Below, piece after piece: positions 1 through 9,249 of a stretch of DNA of 64,000 nucleotides. Source of the DNA: Papaver somniferum. Lineage: Eukaryota; Streptophyta; Magnoliopsida; Ranunculales; Papaveraceae. The notes beneath the pieces were generated by a model. It was not told where the DNA came from and ran no database searches. It was given only the letters and a program-made list of their open reading frames with translations. Every line of letters begins with the position of its first letter. The first letter of the stretch is position 1. A program made the position numbers and the translations under genes. The stretch spans positions 93,549,434-93,613,433 of the forward strand of contig NC_039359.1 in assembly GCF_003573695.1 (NCBI RefSeq), in the 5' to 3' direction.

Positions 1-335
1 TGTCAAGGGTATTCAAAGCCCATTGACATTCAAAGCCCAGTGCAATTCAAAAGACCAAAATCCCAAACTGCTTCACAGTTAATCAAAGCCCATCTTGCTC
101 TTATTGTGAAAGCAAAAGCTTCAAAGTTATTCAAAGCCCATTGATATTCAAGACCCTTTGGTACTCAAAGCACATTACCAATTTAGAAACCCAAAATAGT
201 TAGAAACTACAAAACACACCCAGTCTCTGTGGATCGACCCGTACTTGCACGAGCTACAACCGACGATCGTGCACTTGCGGTATTACTGTAGGCCCGCGTT
301 TTATTACGCTTCAATTTTATACACTTTCCCGGGTC
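1..335 (+). repeat. Leader/LTR remnant of an unrelated LTR element
   Basis: This stretch does not belong to the Copia coding region that follows. Bases 1-200 carry several degenerate copies of an 'attcaaagcccattga' motif. Bases 220-300 (a 'tctgtggatcgacccgtacttgcac' type sequence, broken by changes) resemble the LTR ends of plant gypsy elements; that resemblance is from memory. The Copia reading frame becomes recognisable only near 338, so a junction or rearrangement lies at about 300-338. The 5' LTR of the Copia element is not in the window. Confidence 0.4.
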
Positions 336-337
336 CA

Positions 338-3300
338 CCAGCTGTGCATGAAGATTCATATGAGTTGTGGCATCAGCGTATGGGACATCCTTCAGAAAAA
401 GTTTTGCAGAAATTGCAAGGTGTGAGTAGATTAATTAAGAAGAATAATGATGCTTGTGATATTTGTCCCCGGGCAAAGCATCGTAGAAGCAGTTTTGCTA
501 GTAGTTTGAGTAAATAGAATTGTATTTTTGATTTAGTTCATATAGATTTATGGGGTCCTTATAAGATCCATTCATCATGTGGAGCACAATATTTTCTAAC
601 AATATTTGATGATTTTTCAAGAGGTGTTTGGATTTATTTAATTCGGAATAAAACAGAAGTTGAATCAATATTTCGTGAATTTGTTGCTCTTGTGAAGCGT
701 TAATTTAACAAGGATATTAAAATTGTTAGAAGTGATAATGGAACGGAATTTAATGCATTACGTGGGTATTTTAAGACTAGTGGAATAGTCTTTGAGACGT
801 CTTGTGTAGGTACTCCACAACAGAATGGAAGAGTTGAGAGAAAACATCAACATATAATGAATGTGGCACGGGCTTTGAGATTTCAAGCAAGCTTGCCGAA
901 ATGGTTTTGGGGAGAGTGTGCATTGACAGCGGCGTACTTGATCAATCGTACTCCTACACCTATCCTAAATAATAAAACACCATATGAAGTATTGTTTGGA
1001 AAACCACCTCTATATAAACAGTTGAAGGTCTTTGGATGTTTGTGTTATGTATATGATCAAAGTAGCAAAGGAGATAAGTTTGCGAGTCGAGGAAGAAGGT
1101 GTGTGTTTCTAGGATATCCATTCGGTAAGAAGGCATGGCAAGTGTACGATATCGACACAAGAAGGTTTATAGTGTCTAGAGATGTAAAATTCTATGAGAC
1201 ACAATTTCCATATAAGACCGAGTTGGATGGAACTAGAACTCATATAACGACTGATGTCGCTGGCACTACACATGAGACAGATCGTGTTCGTGAAGAATGG
1301 AGTGATGATAGTGATGAAGATTCAGTAATAGCTGGCGGAGAAGAAGGTGCAGAAATACAACGACAGACAGATGCAGATGTCGTTGTACAGACTGCAGCGC
1401 CTGGTGGAAATATTGCAGTTCAAACTGCGACATCTGCAGAAACACAGACTGCAGCGCCTGGTGGAAATGTTGCAGTTCAGACTGCGACATCTGCAGAAAC
1501 TGCAGCAGAACAGACTGCGACATATGCTGAAGATAACGCTGTTAAGCACAAGTCTACGGCATCAGAAATTAAGGCAGATGTAAATGGTGATGGACAACCC
1601 ACAAATACCGTTGCTGTGAACAACGATTTGGGTAAGGGCAAGCGTCAGAAGATCCATCAAGTAGGATGAAAGGTTTTGTGACGCACACCATTCGAGAAAA
1701 TAGTCCATCTCACTCTCAATCATCACAGTCATCATCCTCAGGTACACCTTATCCTTTGACATATTATGTTAGTTGTGACAGGTTTTCTGACATGCATAAA
1801 AATTATATTGCTGCATTGTCGGCAAAGTGTGAGCCGAAAAATTTCAGAGAGGCAATGACACATCCAGGTTGGAGGAAAGCAATGGCGGAAGAAATACGGG
1901 CCTTAGAAGAACAAGGCACATAGGATATCACCGAATTGCTACCTGGTAAGAAGGCTCTAGGAAGTAAGTGGATATATACGGAAAAATATGATGAAAATGG
2001 TACTTTGGTACGTTTAAAAGCAAGACTTGTGATTTTTTGGAAATCATCAAGTTGAAGGTTTGGATTACAATGAGACGTTTGCACCAGTGGCAAAGATGAC
2101 AACTGTTCGTATGTTTTTGGCTGTTGCTGCGGCTAAGCAATGGGATGTGCATCAGATGGATGTGCATAATGCATTCCTACATGGAGATTTGTAAGAGGAA
2201 GTATATATGAAAATACCACATGGATTTGCTAAGGGTAATCCTAATATGGTGTGTAAAATGAAGAAATCATTGTATGGACTAAAACAAGCACCGCGGTGTT
2301 GGTTTGCGAAGCTGTCCACTGCATTGAAGATTTATGGGTTTCGACAATCGTACTCAGATTATTCTCTCTTTACTATGCTAAAGGGAAAGATGCAACTTAA
2401 TGTGATGGTGTATGTTGATGATTTGATTATTGCAGGAAATGATCTGGTTGCGCTTACACAATTTAAAGCATACTTGGGTCAATGTTTTAAGATGAAAGAT
2501 TTAGGAAAGTTGAAATACTTCCTAGGATTGGAAGTGGCACGTAGTAAAAAGGGTTTCTACATATGCCAAAGAAAATATGCGTTGGATATTATAATGGAAA
2601 CAGGTTTATTGGGTGCGAAACCTGCAGAATTTCCTATGGAGACAAATCATCGTCTTGCCTTAGCAACAGGAGATTTGCTTAGTGATGTAGAGAAATATAG
2701 AAGATTGGTTGGGCGTTTAATATATTTATCCGTCACCAGACCAGACCTTGCTTACTCAGTGCATATCTTATCTCAGTTTATGCAGCGACCTAGACTGGAG
2801 CATTGGGAAGCAGCACTTCGTGTGGTTAGATATTTGAAAAAGAATCCTGGACAAGGAATTCTGTTGCGCTCTGATAGTAGTTTCAAATTGAGAGGTTGGT
2901 GTGATTCGGATTGGGCAAGTTGTCCTATAAGTAGACGCTCACTGACGGGTTGGTTTGTTCTTTTTGGTGATTCACCAGTATCTTGGAAGACTAAGAAGCA
3001 ACAAACTGTGTCTCGTAGCTCGGCTGAAGCAGAATATCGTTCCATGGCTGCGGCTACATGTGAATTAAAATGGTTGAAACAATTACTCCGAGATTTGGGA
3101 GTTCACCATACACAAGCAATGAGTCTTCTTTGTGATAGTCAATCAGCGTTATACATTGCGAAGAACCCTGTGTTTCATGAAAGAACGAAACACATTGAAG
3201 TGGACTGTCATCTAGTCAGGGATGCGATAATAAGGAAGATTATTTCACCTTCTTATACTCCTACCACAATACAGTTGGCGGATATATTCACAAAGTCTTT

Positions 3301-3367
3301 GGGGAAAGCTCAGTTTCATGGTCTATTGTCCAAGATGGGCATTTGTGACCTGCATGCTCCGTCTTGA
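338..3367 (+). pseudogene. Copia pol remnant (integrase, RT, RNase H)
   Basis: Polyprotein that would integrate and copy the element. Visible parts in order: GAG-pre-integrase with HQRMGHPSE (about 367-400) and the CDICPRAKH zinc-binding half; integrase core with HIDLWG (540s), SDNGTEF (about 731) and QNGRVERKH (about 822); a Gln/Thr/Ala-rich linker with a near-perfect repeated block (1380-1510); reverse transcriptase with the SLYGLKQAP box (2270s) and YVDDLI catalytic site (2413-2430); RNase H with SRSSAEAEYRSMA (3010-3050) and ADIFTKSLG near the end. It is broken by stops at 515, 701, 1921 and 2192 and by frameshifts near 1666 and 2035. Stops at 701, 1921 and 2192 are each one transition away from a Gln or Trp codon, as expected for methylcytosine decay. 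It cannot encode a working polyprotein. Confidence 0.9.
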
Positions 3368-3374
3368 GGGGGGG

Positions 3375-3624
3375 TATTGAGAATGTGTCTGAGACTAATT
3401 AGGAAGGTCTCAGATGTACACGTCTCTTAGAACATAAACTAGGAAAGTCTGAGACTGATATGGAATGTGTTTATACTAGGAAAGTCTAGGAAAGACTTAT
3501 TCTAGGAAACCGAGACTGATATGGAATGTATTTCTATTAGGACTCTATTATGTGGTCACACATATATATATCCTTGTAATCAGTTTTGAAGAGACATGAA
3601 ATAATATACACAAAATTCTTAACA
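3375..3624 (+). repeat. 3' LTR of the Copia element
   Basis: The 250-bp segment runs from TATTGAGAAT to ATTCTTAACA. These are inverted ends of the TGTTGAGAAT...ATTCTTAACA type with one change (TG to TA) at the left. It follows directly on the tgaggggggg polypurine tract and contains a TATA-like run at 3562-3572. The base after it, 3625, is in the sulfotransferase pseudogene. Confidence 0.88.
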
Positions 3625-4480
3625 ACATCCAATCCCCAGCGATGGAAGTTTCCCATTCTTATTCACTTCTAAATTGCTCAGATGATCGAAACTACACAAC
3701 TTCAATAATCCATCAACTACTCCTTCCCTGTCTTCCTCTGCCGAAAACGGGTAACCCAAGAACTCAGCTAACTTGATCACATGAAGGTTAGGCTCCTTCT
3801 TCAGTTCCTCATATTTTAAGAACAAAACTCTTTCAGGAAACTGCAAGCTCATTTTCCAATACCCTAGAGCATGATCCCAAAAGGATCCGTATTCAACAAC
3901 ACCTTCACAAAACTGTTTATAAAATTCTTCTAGTGAAATATTTTCCAAATTCTTGGTTCTAATTTTGGCGATGAAATGCCAGTATGAAACAAGAGTATCC
4001 TTTGGATCTCTGCATATGTAAATTAACTTGCAGTTCGATTCCTTGATGCAATCGAGGTGCAAGGGGGAAATGAGTTGCTAAAAGCCGGTTGTTAACCGAG
4101 AAACACGCTAAATCCGGGTTCCGGTCAGTCGAGTAACCATATCCAGAAAAGGAAGAAGTAAATGTGGATTGTTTGTGAGAAGAGGATGGTGCTGTTTCGA
4201 GGCTGCGGTATTGAAATGATACCTGTTAATGATCGCAAAAGATAGTGCCTTCAACCAAGTTGTACCGCATTTAGGATACGTCGCAACGATAAGATCGGTA
4301 TCGAGAGCTTTGAAGTTTTTCCTTGCATATTTATGACACCATGTAGCTCTGCAGCACCATACCAGAAGTTCTGGTATTGATAGATATGATCTGAATGCAT
4401 CCATGCTTTTTGTTTTGGCATGGATGATAGCAAATCTCTTGTTTCTTGGGTAAATTTTCTATCAGCTTCTTGGCAGCCAT
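3625..4480 (-). pseudogene. Cytosolic sulfotransferase pseudogene (SULT family)
   Basis: Plant SULTs move a sulfonate group from PAPS to small acceptors such as flavonoids, steroids or glucosinolate precursors in the cytosol. The start MAAKKLIENLP lies at 4480. The N-terminal YQYQNFWYG element is near 4370. The PAPS-binding loop YPKCGTTWLKAL (about 4240-4275) and the 3'-phosphate-binding RDPKDTLVSYW (about 3980-4010) are both present. The frame is broken at least four times: near 4440-4460, near 4330, near 4140, and at a run of five C near 4065 where four would keep the frame. The C-terminus, including the conserved KxxxFRKGxxGDW region, is missing because the Copia LTR begins at 3624. Two kinds of damage, frameshifts and insertion, make it clearly dead. 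Acceptor specificity cannot be read from the sequence. Confidence 0.92.
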
Positions 4481-4854
4481 GAAGTTTTGAGTCTCTCGAC
4501 TGTGTTGAAGCCATACGAATATGGTGATAGATTGCTTCCACATTTTTTCTTCCAATTTTCCTTGTCTTTATAAAAAGAAGATTCACCTACCGGCATAAGA
4601 GGTAAAGTGTGCCGCCACGGCACGCGCCACAAATCGGAGCGAGAAAGAAGTGTCATTCCGCGCCAGAGTATTATATCACACAGACATATATCACACGATG
4701 ACAAGAATGATCATATTGTGCGCTGCCGACACTCTTGTGTGCTTTATACTTTCGAAAAATAATTTTTCTAGATATTTAGATAAGGTACGCGTAATCCGAT
4801 AAATTTTCAAAATAATAATAGATTTTGGAAAATTAATCTATATACGGGTTATCT
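4481..4854. other. Upstream region of the sulfotransferase pseudogene
   Basis: No coding signal seen. 4600-4660 is relatively GC-rich (cgccacggcacgcgcc) and could be old promoter or 5' UTR of the pseudogene. 4740-4850 is AT-rich. Nothing else can be supported. Confidence 0.4.
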
Positions 4855-5069
4855 TCCTGGCTAAATTGGGACCTATAACTAGATGATAAAAAAGGTCAAT
4901 AGAAATCACTTACACACACCCTTATCAAAATAATTACCTAACTATCTATTTTACCCCTAAATAATTAGCACTAATTAATCGTATTAGGGTTAATTTTGTT
5001 TTAGATGTGAGATTAACTAATGTTATAGAGTTCATCAAAACATCAAACATTTCTTTTTTTCGTAAACAG

Positions 5070-5222
5070 TACCCAGAATCGGTTTACGTTTATTCACTTG
5101 TAAACCGATTCTGGATTGGTGTTTACGAATTAACAGAGGACATCTATAATCAGTTAACATTGACATGTTTATATTCCGATCTTGGTAATCGGATTTTACT
5201 TATGACATATATAAACCGATTG
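5070..5222. repeat. Paired inverted AATCGGTTTA motifs, left group
   Basis: AGAATCGGTTTACG (5075) is followed 14 bases later by TAAACCGATTCT (5101), a hairpin-forming pair. Further half-motifs occur at about 5138, 5176, 5187 and 5212. They sit just inside the left end of the DNA transposon. Confidence 0.7.
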
Positions 5223-5380
5223 TTTCCTTTTATTACCAATTTTCATTCATTGCATTATTATTGTAGGATGCATTTAGCACATGCATCAAGCCTTTAAACC
5301 CCTAGGCGACCCTAGTGGACGAGTTATAGTCTCGTGAGGGTTTACATAGAGGTCTACCCACAAAACCTATACAAAAACTT

Positions 5381-5900
5381 CTAAAGCCACCAATCTTCCT
5401 CCTCCGAAGACGATACATCATCCAAGTAGTACGGGTTATCCTCCGGGATTCTTTCTGCCAAGAAGTGATAGCTTGCATTGAATGTGAATGATTCCCCATT
5501 TTCCTCCAAGTAGCACGCTTTTATGACTTCGTTCTACAAAAAAAGAAACTTACATTTGTTACCGGTGTTTCATTGGAAGATAAAACAACATGGGTTACGT
5601 AAAAAAAAAACTCAAAATTACTTACAAATTGTGCAATGGACAAGGTGAAGGGGAGAGTGTTAAAAATCCGAGGTTGGAGGGTTAAAAAAACAAGTATGGC
5701 ATTTTCGATGACTATGTGCCTATCATGGACTTGTTGAACACTTTTGCATTAGGATTCCCAAACTCTTGGCTAAATTTCTTGTGTACGCTAGCCCAAAAGG
5801 TTGTGGAATCCTCCCTTTCGAAGGATTGACGTCTAAGTCGATTTTCTGCATACCATGCTTTGGTGGTTGCCAAATCTTCTGCGGAGTCAAACGATGCCAT
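5381..5900 (-). pseudogene. SANT/NAM-like (GST-T3-like) transposon gene remnant
   Basis: The start is at 5900 (MASFDSAEDLATTKAWYAEN) and the stop at 5381. Exon 1 is 5626-5900 and exon 2 is 5381-5533, with a GT donor (gtaagtaa) and tgtag acceptor. The N-terminal block EDLATTKAW...FWASVHKKF resembles the Myb/SANT-type helix of plant 'glutathione S-transferase T3-like' proteins, which are commonly transposon-borne. The second exon's ESFTFNASYHFL block fits the FxxxHCWxIL region of the same family, and the protein ends in an acidic tail (DDVSSSEEEDWWL). A frameshift lies near 5735 between PNAK and VQQVHDRHIV. If intact it would be expected to bind DNA for the transposon. Family assignment is by pattern, moderate confidence. 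Confidence 0.6.
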
Positions 5901-6059
5901 TTCTTGTATGTATATGTATGAAATGAGTAGTTGTAGAGTGTATGGAGTGAAGGGGAATAAAATGATCAATTTTGGGGAATACGGGGTCCAAGGGTGAGGT
6001 CTCTATTTATAGAGAAAGTCCCTAACGGCTATTTTTTTTGAAAAACGTGAAATAATTTG

Positions 6060-6362
6060 GCATAATCGGTCTTCTAGAAGGTATATATAACCCGATTGTG
6101 TTTTAATTCCACTAGGAATCGGTCTTTTTTGTGACCAACATAAACCGATTAAAGACATGTAAAAAAAAATTTGAATTTTCACCGAAACTAATCGGTTTAT
6201 ATATATTCATATGTGACCCGATTCTAGCTTGAAAAACATACAGGAAAAATATCTTGCACAATCGGTTTATATATGCATATGTGATCCGATTCTACCTTGA
6301 AAAACATATATAAAAAATAGCTTGCACAATCAGTTTATGTTAACATATCGAGTAGACCGATT
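6060..6362. repeat. Paired inverted AATCGGTTTAT motifs, central group
   Basis: Four consecutive pairs can be read: 6063/6088, 6117/6141, 6189/6216 and 6259/6287, with a weaker fifth at 6327/6355. Each is a left half aatcggt(t/c)t followed 25-35 bases later by an inverted half a(a/c)ccgatt. Spacers are AT-rich and often contain 'atatatgcatatgtga' type runs. Confidence 0.7.
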
Positions 6363-6542
6363 ATGGGCATGTCAGGCAAGAATTATTGAGCAAGAACACA
6401 TAATTATAATTAAAAGTTCAAGTTCATTAAGTTCAACACAAAGATCATCCAAAATAAAAACTTTAAAATAGTGTTAAGAACTTAAAGCAACCACAAGTCT
6501 GATAATCTTAAACTTTTAATATCTAAAACTTAAAAACATAAA

Positions 6543-6921
6543 GAGCAGGAGCATCAACATCAGCAGCAGTACCACCAACGAGAGCATTTGCAGCACCACC
6601 ATCAGCAGGAACACCAGCACCAGTATCAGCACCATCAGGAGCAGCAGGTTGTACTTGAGCCATTTGTTCCCACATACCTTCCATTTATGCATGAACCTCC
6701 CTCTCAGCTCTAATGATGTTTCTTCTCATCCTAGCGAAGCTCATGACCTCATAAATCTCCTCCAGTGCAAGCTTGTCAATCAATGCGAGGGCTTGTTCAA
6801 GATTGGTCTCACGCCCACAAGAAAACTTGTAGAGGCTTCTTTCTGGCACTCATTGTGGTTTCCTAAGAATGTCCACCAATGTGAGCTCTCGAGAGTAAAA
6901 CGCTAGGTGTGAGAAGTCCAT
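6543..6921 (-). pseudogene. Second reverse-strand ORF remnant in the DNA transposon
   Basis: From an ATG at 6921 the frame reads MDFSHLAFYSRELTLVDIL, meets stops near 6852 and 6686, and continues as an acidic helix (LEQALALIDKLALEEIYEV, then MRRNIIRAEREVH) and an Ala/Gly/Asp-rich tail built from GAT/GCT/GGT codons (6545-6650). The helical part looks coding. I do not recognise the family. It lies upstream of the SANT-like gene on the same strand, so both could have been parts of one transposon transcription unit; a possible first exon with a gtaaat donor ends near 7428. Confidence 0.45.
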
Positions 6922-6959
6922 ATCTATATAAAACAAAACCAAAACAAAAAAAAAAGTTA

Positions 6960-7331
6960 AGAATCGGTACATAAGTAATCCTATGTAATCCGATTCTGAC
7001 TACAAAACATACAGGAGTATAAGCATCCAAAATCGGTTTATGTGGTACATATATAAAATCCGATTATGAATAAGAATCTGAAAAGACAAATATAATCAGT
7101 AAATTATCAGGCACATAAAACTCGATTCTGGGATGACATATTTAAAAAAAAATGTATCCAGAATCGGATTATTATAAAGCACTTATAAACCGATTTTGGT
7201 GATGTTTTCGTTTCTAACCCTAAAATCGGTCAATGTTAACCACCATATAAACTGATTATTGTGCATGCTCTTCATGGCAGAAACCAAAACACAGAATCAG
7301 TTGATATTAATCATCATATAAACCGATTATG
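6960..7331. repeat. Paired inverted AATCGGTTTAT motifs, right group
   Basis: Six pairs can be read: 6962/6988, 7030/7058, 7094/7120, 7152/7189, 7222/7250 and 7293/7320. Several are single-base variants (aatcagt, aactgatt). Together with the other groups there are about 13 pairs in the element, always within non-coding parts. Confidence 0.7.
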
Positions 7332-7736
7332 GGTTAATAAGAGATTTTGATTTTCGAAAATCGAAGATTTAAACATGTGAATCAATGAAAAAATGCAAAT
7401 CATAGAATGGGTTGATAGAGATTTACCTTTTTCTTGGTTGGATCGAAGATCGTCGGAGAAGAAGATGATTTTTTATTTATTTTTTTGATTAGGGTTTTGA
7501 GAATTTGGAAAGTTTATGATGAAAATAGAAAGTTTTTTTAGATTTAGGATTTTTTTGTTTTTGGATTTACTGAAAATGGCAAGGATTAGTATTTATATGA
7601 GATTGTTTTAGGAATTAATGTGGGGGTAAATTAGTATTTTTTAGAAGTTTGGGTGCTTAGAGTAATTTGATGGTGTGGGAATGAAAATTTAATAGGCCCC
7701 AATTAAGTCTGATAGGTCCCAATTTAGCTAGGATTA

Positions 7737-8046
7737 TTTTGACTAGCCAGCTTTTGCATATTTGTATGTATACAAACTTATTATTTTTATTATATTATCT
7801 TTTACAGTTGACTTATGAAAAACGGTTCACTAAAAAAGAAATAAGAACTTAATATCAATGTATTACGGTGGGAAAGTTATTGGATGATGATATCAATGAC
7901 CTTAGTTCGAAGCTAGTTAGCACTAAATTTCTTACCGATCAATAATAAAGATAGAGGATAAGAAAAAACAAAAGAATGGTGCATATACGGATATACCTGA
8001 TCTCAATGTGAGAATTATTTGGCTACTTGACCTTGATATGAGAAAT
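7737..8046. other. AT-rich intergenic DNA
   Basis: No gene seen. The short phrase 'gagaattatttggctacttgacc' at 8010 echoes the head of the SINE that follows at 8047, so part of it could be an older SINE fragment. Confidence 0.35.
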
Positions 8047-8244
8047 ATTTGGCTAAGGCGAGTCGGTGTGTCAAAGGATCTGGAGGGTTTGTGGATTTCA
8101 AATCCCCAAATGAAATCCTTGGTCTGGTTAGTTATGATTTTGCTGGTAGATTTTTTTACAGTGTGGTAAAAGAAGGTAGTAAGTGCTTTGGGCCTGCGGT
8201 GATGCGGCCAGTGTATATATCCAAGAAAAAAAAGAAAAAAGAAA
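8047..8244 (+). mobile_element. tRNA-derived SINE with 9-bp target duplication
   Basis: The segment is flanked by the exact 9-mer ATGAGAAAT at 8038-8046 and 8245-8253. Its head carries an RNA polymerase III A-box-like TTGGCTAAGGCGAG (8049-8062). A B-box-like GGATTTCAAATCC follows at about 8092-8104, at tRNA-like spacing. The tail is A-rich (8223-8244). This is the structure of a plant tRNA-derived SINE moved by LINE machinery. A CTTTGGGCCTGCGG segment near 8190 is the non-tRNA body. Confidence 0.78.
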
Positions 8245-8253
8245 ATGAGAAAT

Positions 8254-8795
8254 GAGAAAAACAGAAAAAAGAGGAGTATCTAATAATCATTTGACTAATA
8301 TCGCACAAACTTAAGTACACCACGGAATCAACCGACTTTTGCAGAGAAAACCAGCGAGGAATCCAAGTCAGAATATAAGAAGATAATTATGTGCGTAAAA
8401 TTTGATAGAATTCAGAAATGAGCCTAGTAATTAAGGTGAAGCTCTATAATCCATACTAACAAACAAGTAAGAAGCCACTTGAACTAAGAATCAAATTAGC
8501 AGGATCAATAAAATCTAACAACTTGTTCAATTAAACCATGTTTTCGATCCATAAATCAAGCACCGCATTCCCCATAGGTATCAATTTAGATAATATTATA
8601 TAGAGTTCTGAGCTAGGAAGTAATTGTTGAGTGTAAGGGCTTTGCCTTTGTTGCTTCTATTATATAAGAGAAGGTTCCAACCTACCACAAATATTGTAAT
8701 GTCATAGGACATGGCTAAGGAAAATGCAAGATAAGAGATCTTTACCACTACTGCTCCAGCCATTTTTAGTTTTTAAGATGATTAAGTCAAATAAG
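8254..8795. other. Intergenic DNA without recognisable features
   Basis: AT-rich, with no long open frame, terminal repeat or tRNA-like fold that I can support. Confidence 0.35.
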
Positions 8796-8840
8796 TCATG
8801 ATTTATAAAGGGTGATACCACTATTATCGAGGGTGATACA
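8796..8840. mobile_element. MITE, left half (split by the gypsy element)
   Basis: TCATGATTTATAAAGGGTGATACCA begins here in pieces (8797-8820) and recurs inverted at 17022-17048. Removing the gypsy element and one ATACA copy joins the halves into a MITE of about 145 bp with long terminal inverted repeats. Confidence 0.75.
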
Positions 8841-9211
8841 TGTTGATACATGAAAAAGATTACTCCTTAGCCGGGTTAGTGCGTCCTTAAAAGGGAGGCA
8901 AGCCCAATATGAGACATGGAGACTAAAGCCCAAATCCATTAAGAGGATATCCATTAAGATGGAAAGGACAAAGGAGGAATTAATAGGAAAGAAGAAGGTT
9001 TTATTATAGAAGGAATGACATTACCAGTAATTAAAGAAGTTTATGACACATGGCATGATGCCATAAAAGGAAGGGACTTTTGAAAAGTCCATATAAAGAA
9101 GGACAAAGTACAACGGAAAGGCAACTCTCTCTCTTACTATTTTTAGAAAAGTGAGGTCATTTGGCTAGCTAGGACGGGTAGAACCTCCAAACCTAAATTC
9201 ACCCCTCAACA
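8841..9211 (+). repeat. 5' LTR of element H (371 bp)
   Basis: It opens with TGTTGATACATG and closes with CACCCCTCAACA, and matches 16570-16947 along its full length with few differences. A TATA-like 'ccatataaagaagg' lies at 9090-9103, followed by a CT-rich start region (9125-9140). Confidence 0.92.
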
Positions 9212-9249
9212 TTTAGCGACCACACCCGTAGGCTCGTGCCTAACTCACC

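Larger units (their letters stand above)
338..3624 (+). mobile_element. Copia LTR retrotransposon, 5'-truncated, decayed
   Basis: The order GAG-pre-integrase, integrase, reverse transcriptase, RNase H is that of Ty1/Copia. The coding part ends at 3367, is followed by a purine tract (3365-3374) and then a 250-bp LTR. The 5' LTR, gag and protease are absent or lie left of the window. The 3' LTR edge falls inside a sulfotransferase pseudogene on the opposite strand, so the element inserted into that gene. A short LTR with this polyprotein type suggests the Ale/Retrofit lineage, which is inference. Confidence 0.9.
4855..7736. mobile_element. TIR DNA transposon, about 2.9 kb, decayed
   Basis: The sequence CCTGGCTAAATTGGGACCTA near 4857 recurs inverted near 7730 (CCTAGCTAAATTGGGACCTA), so the two ends form imperfect terminal inverted repeats. 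Sub-terminal T/A-rich parts of the two ends are also similar when one is inverted. The interior holds reverse-strand remnants of two genes and many paired inverted motifs. No transposase is recognisable. The target duplication is not clear: GTTATCTT on the left and ATTATTTT on the right are only alike. The superfamily is unresolved; the SANT/GST-T3-like gene would fit PIF/Harbinger-associated or MULE-carried genes. Confidence 0.65.

Noticed and set aside
5007..5297. Forward ORF of 96 codons
   Set aside because: It runs through the inverted motif pairs of the DNA transposon and shows no domain.
8047..8110. A tRNA gene
   Set aside because: Only A-box and B-box likeness is present; no cloverleaf or acceptor stem can be formed. 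It is the head of a SINE.
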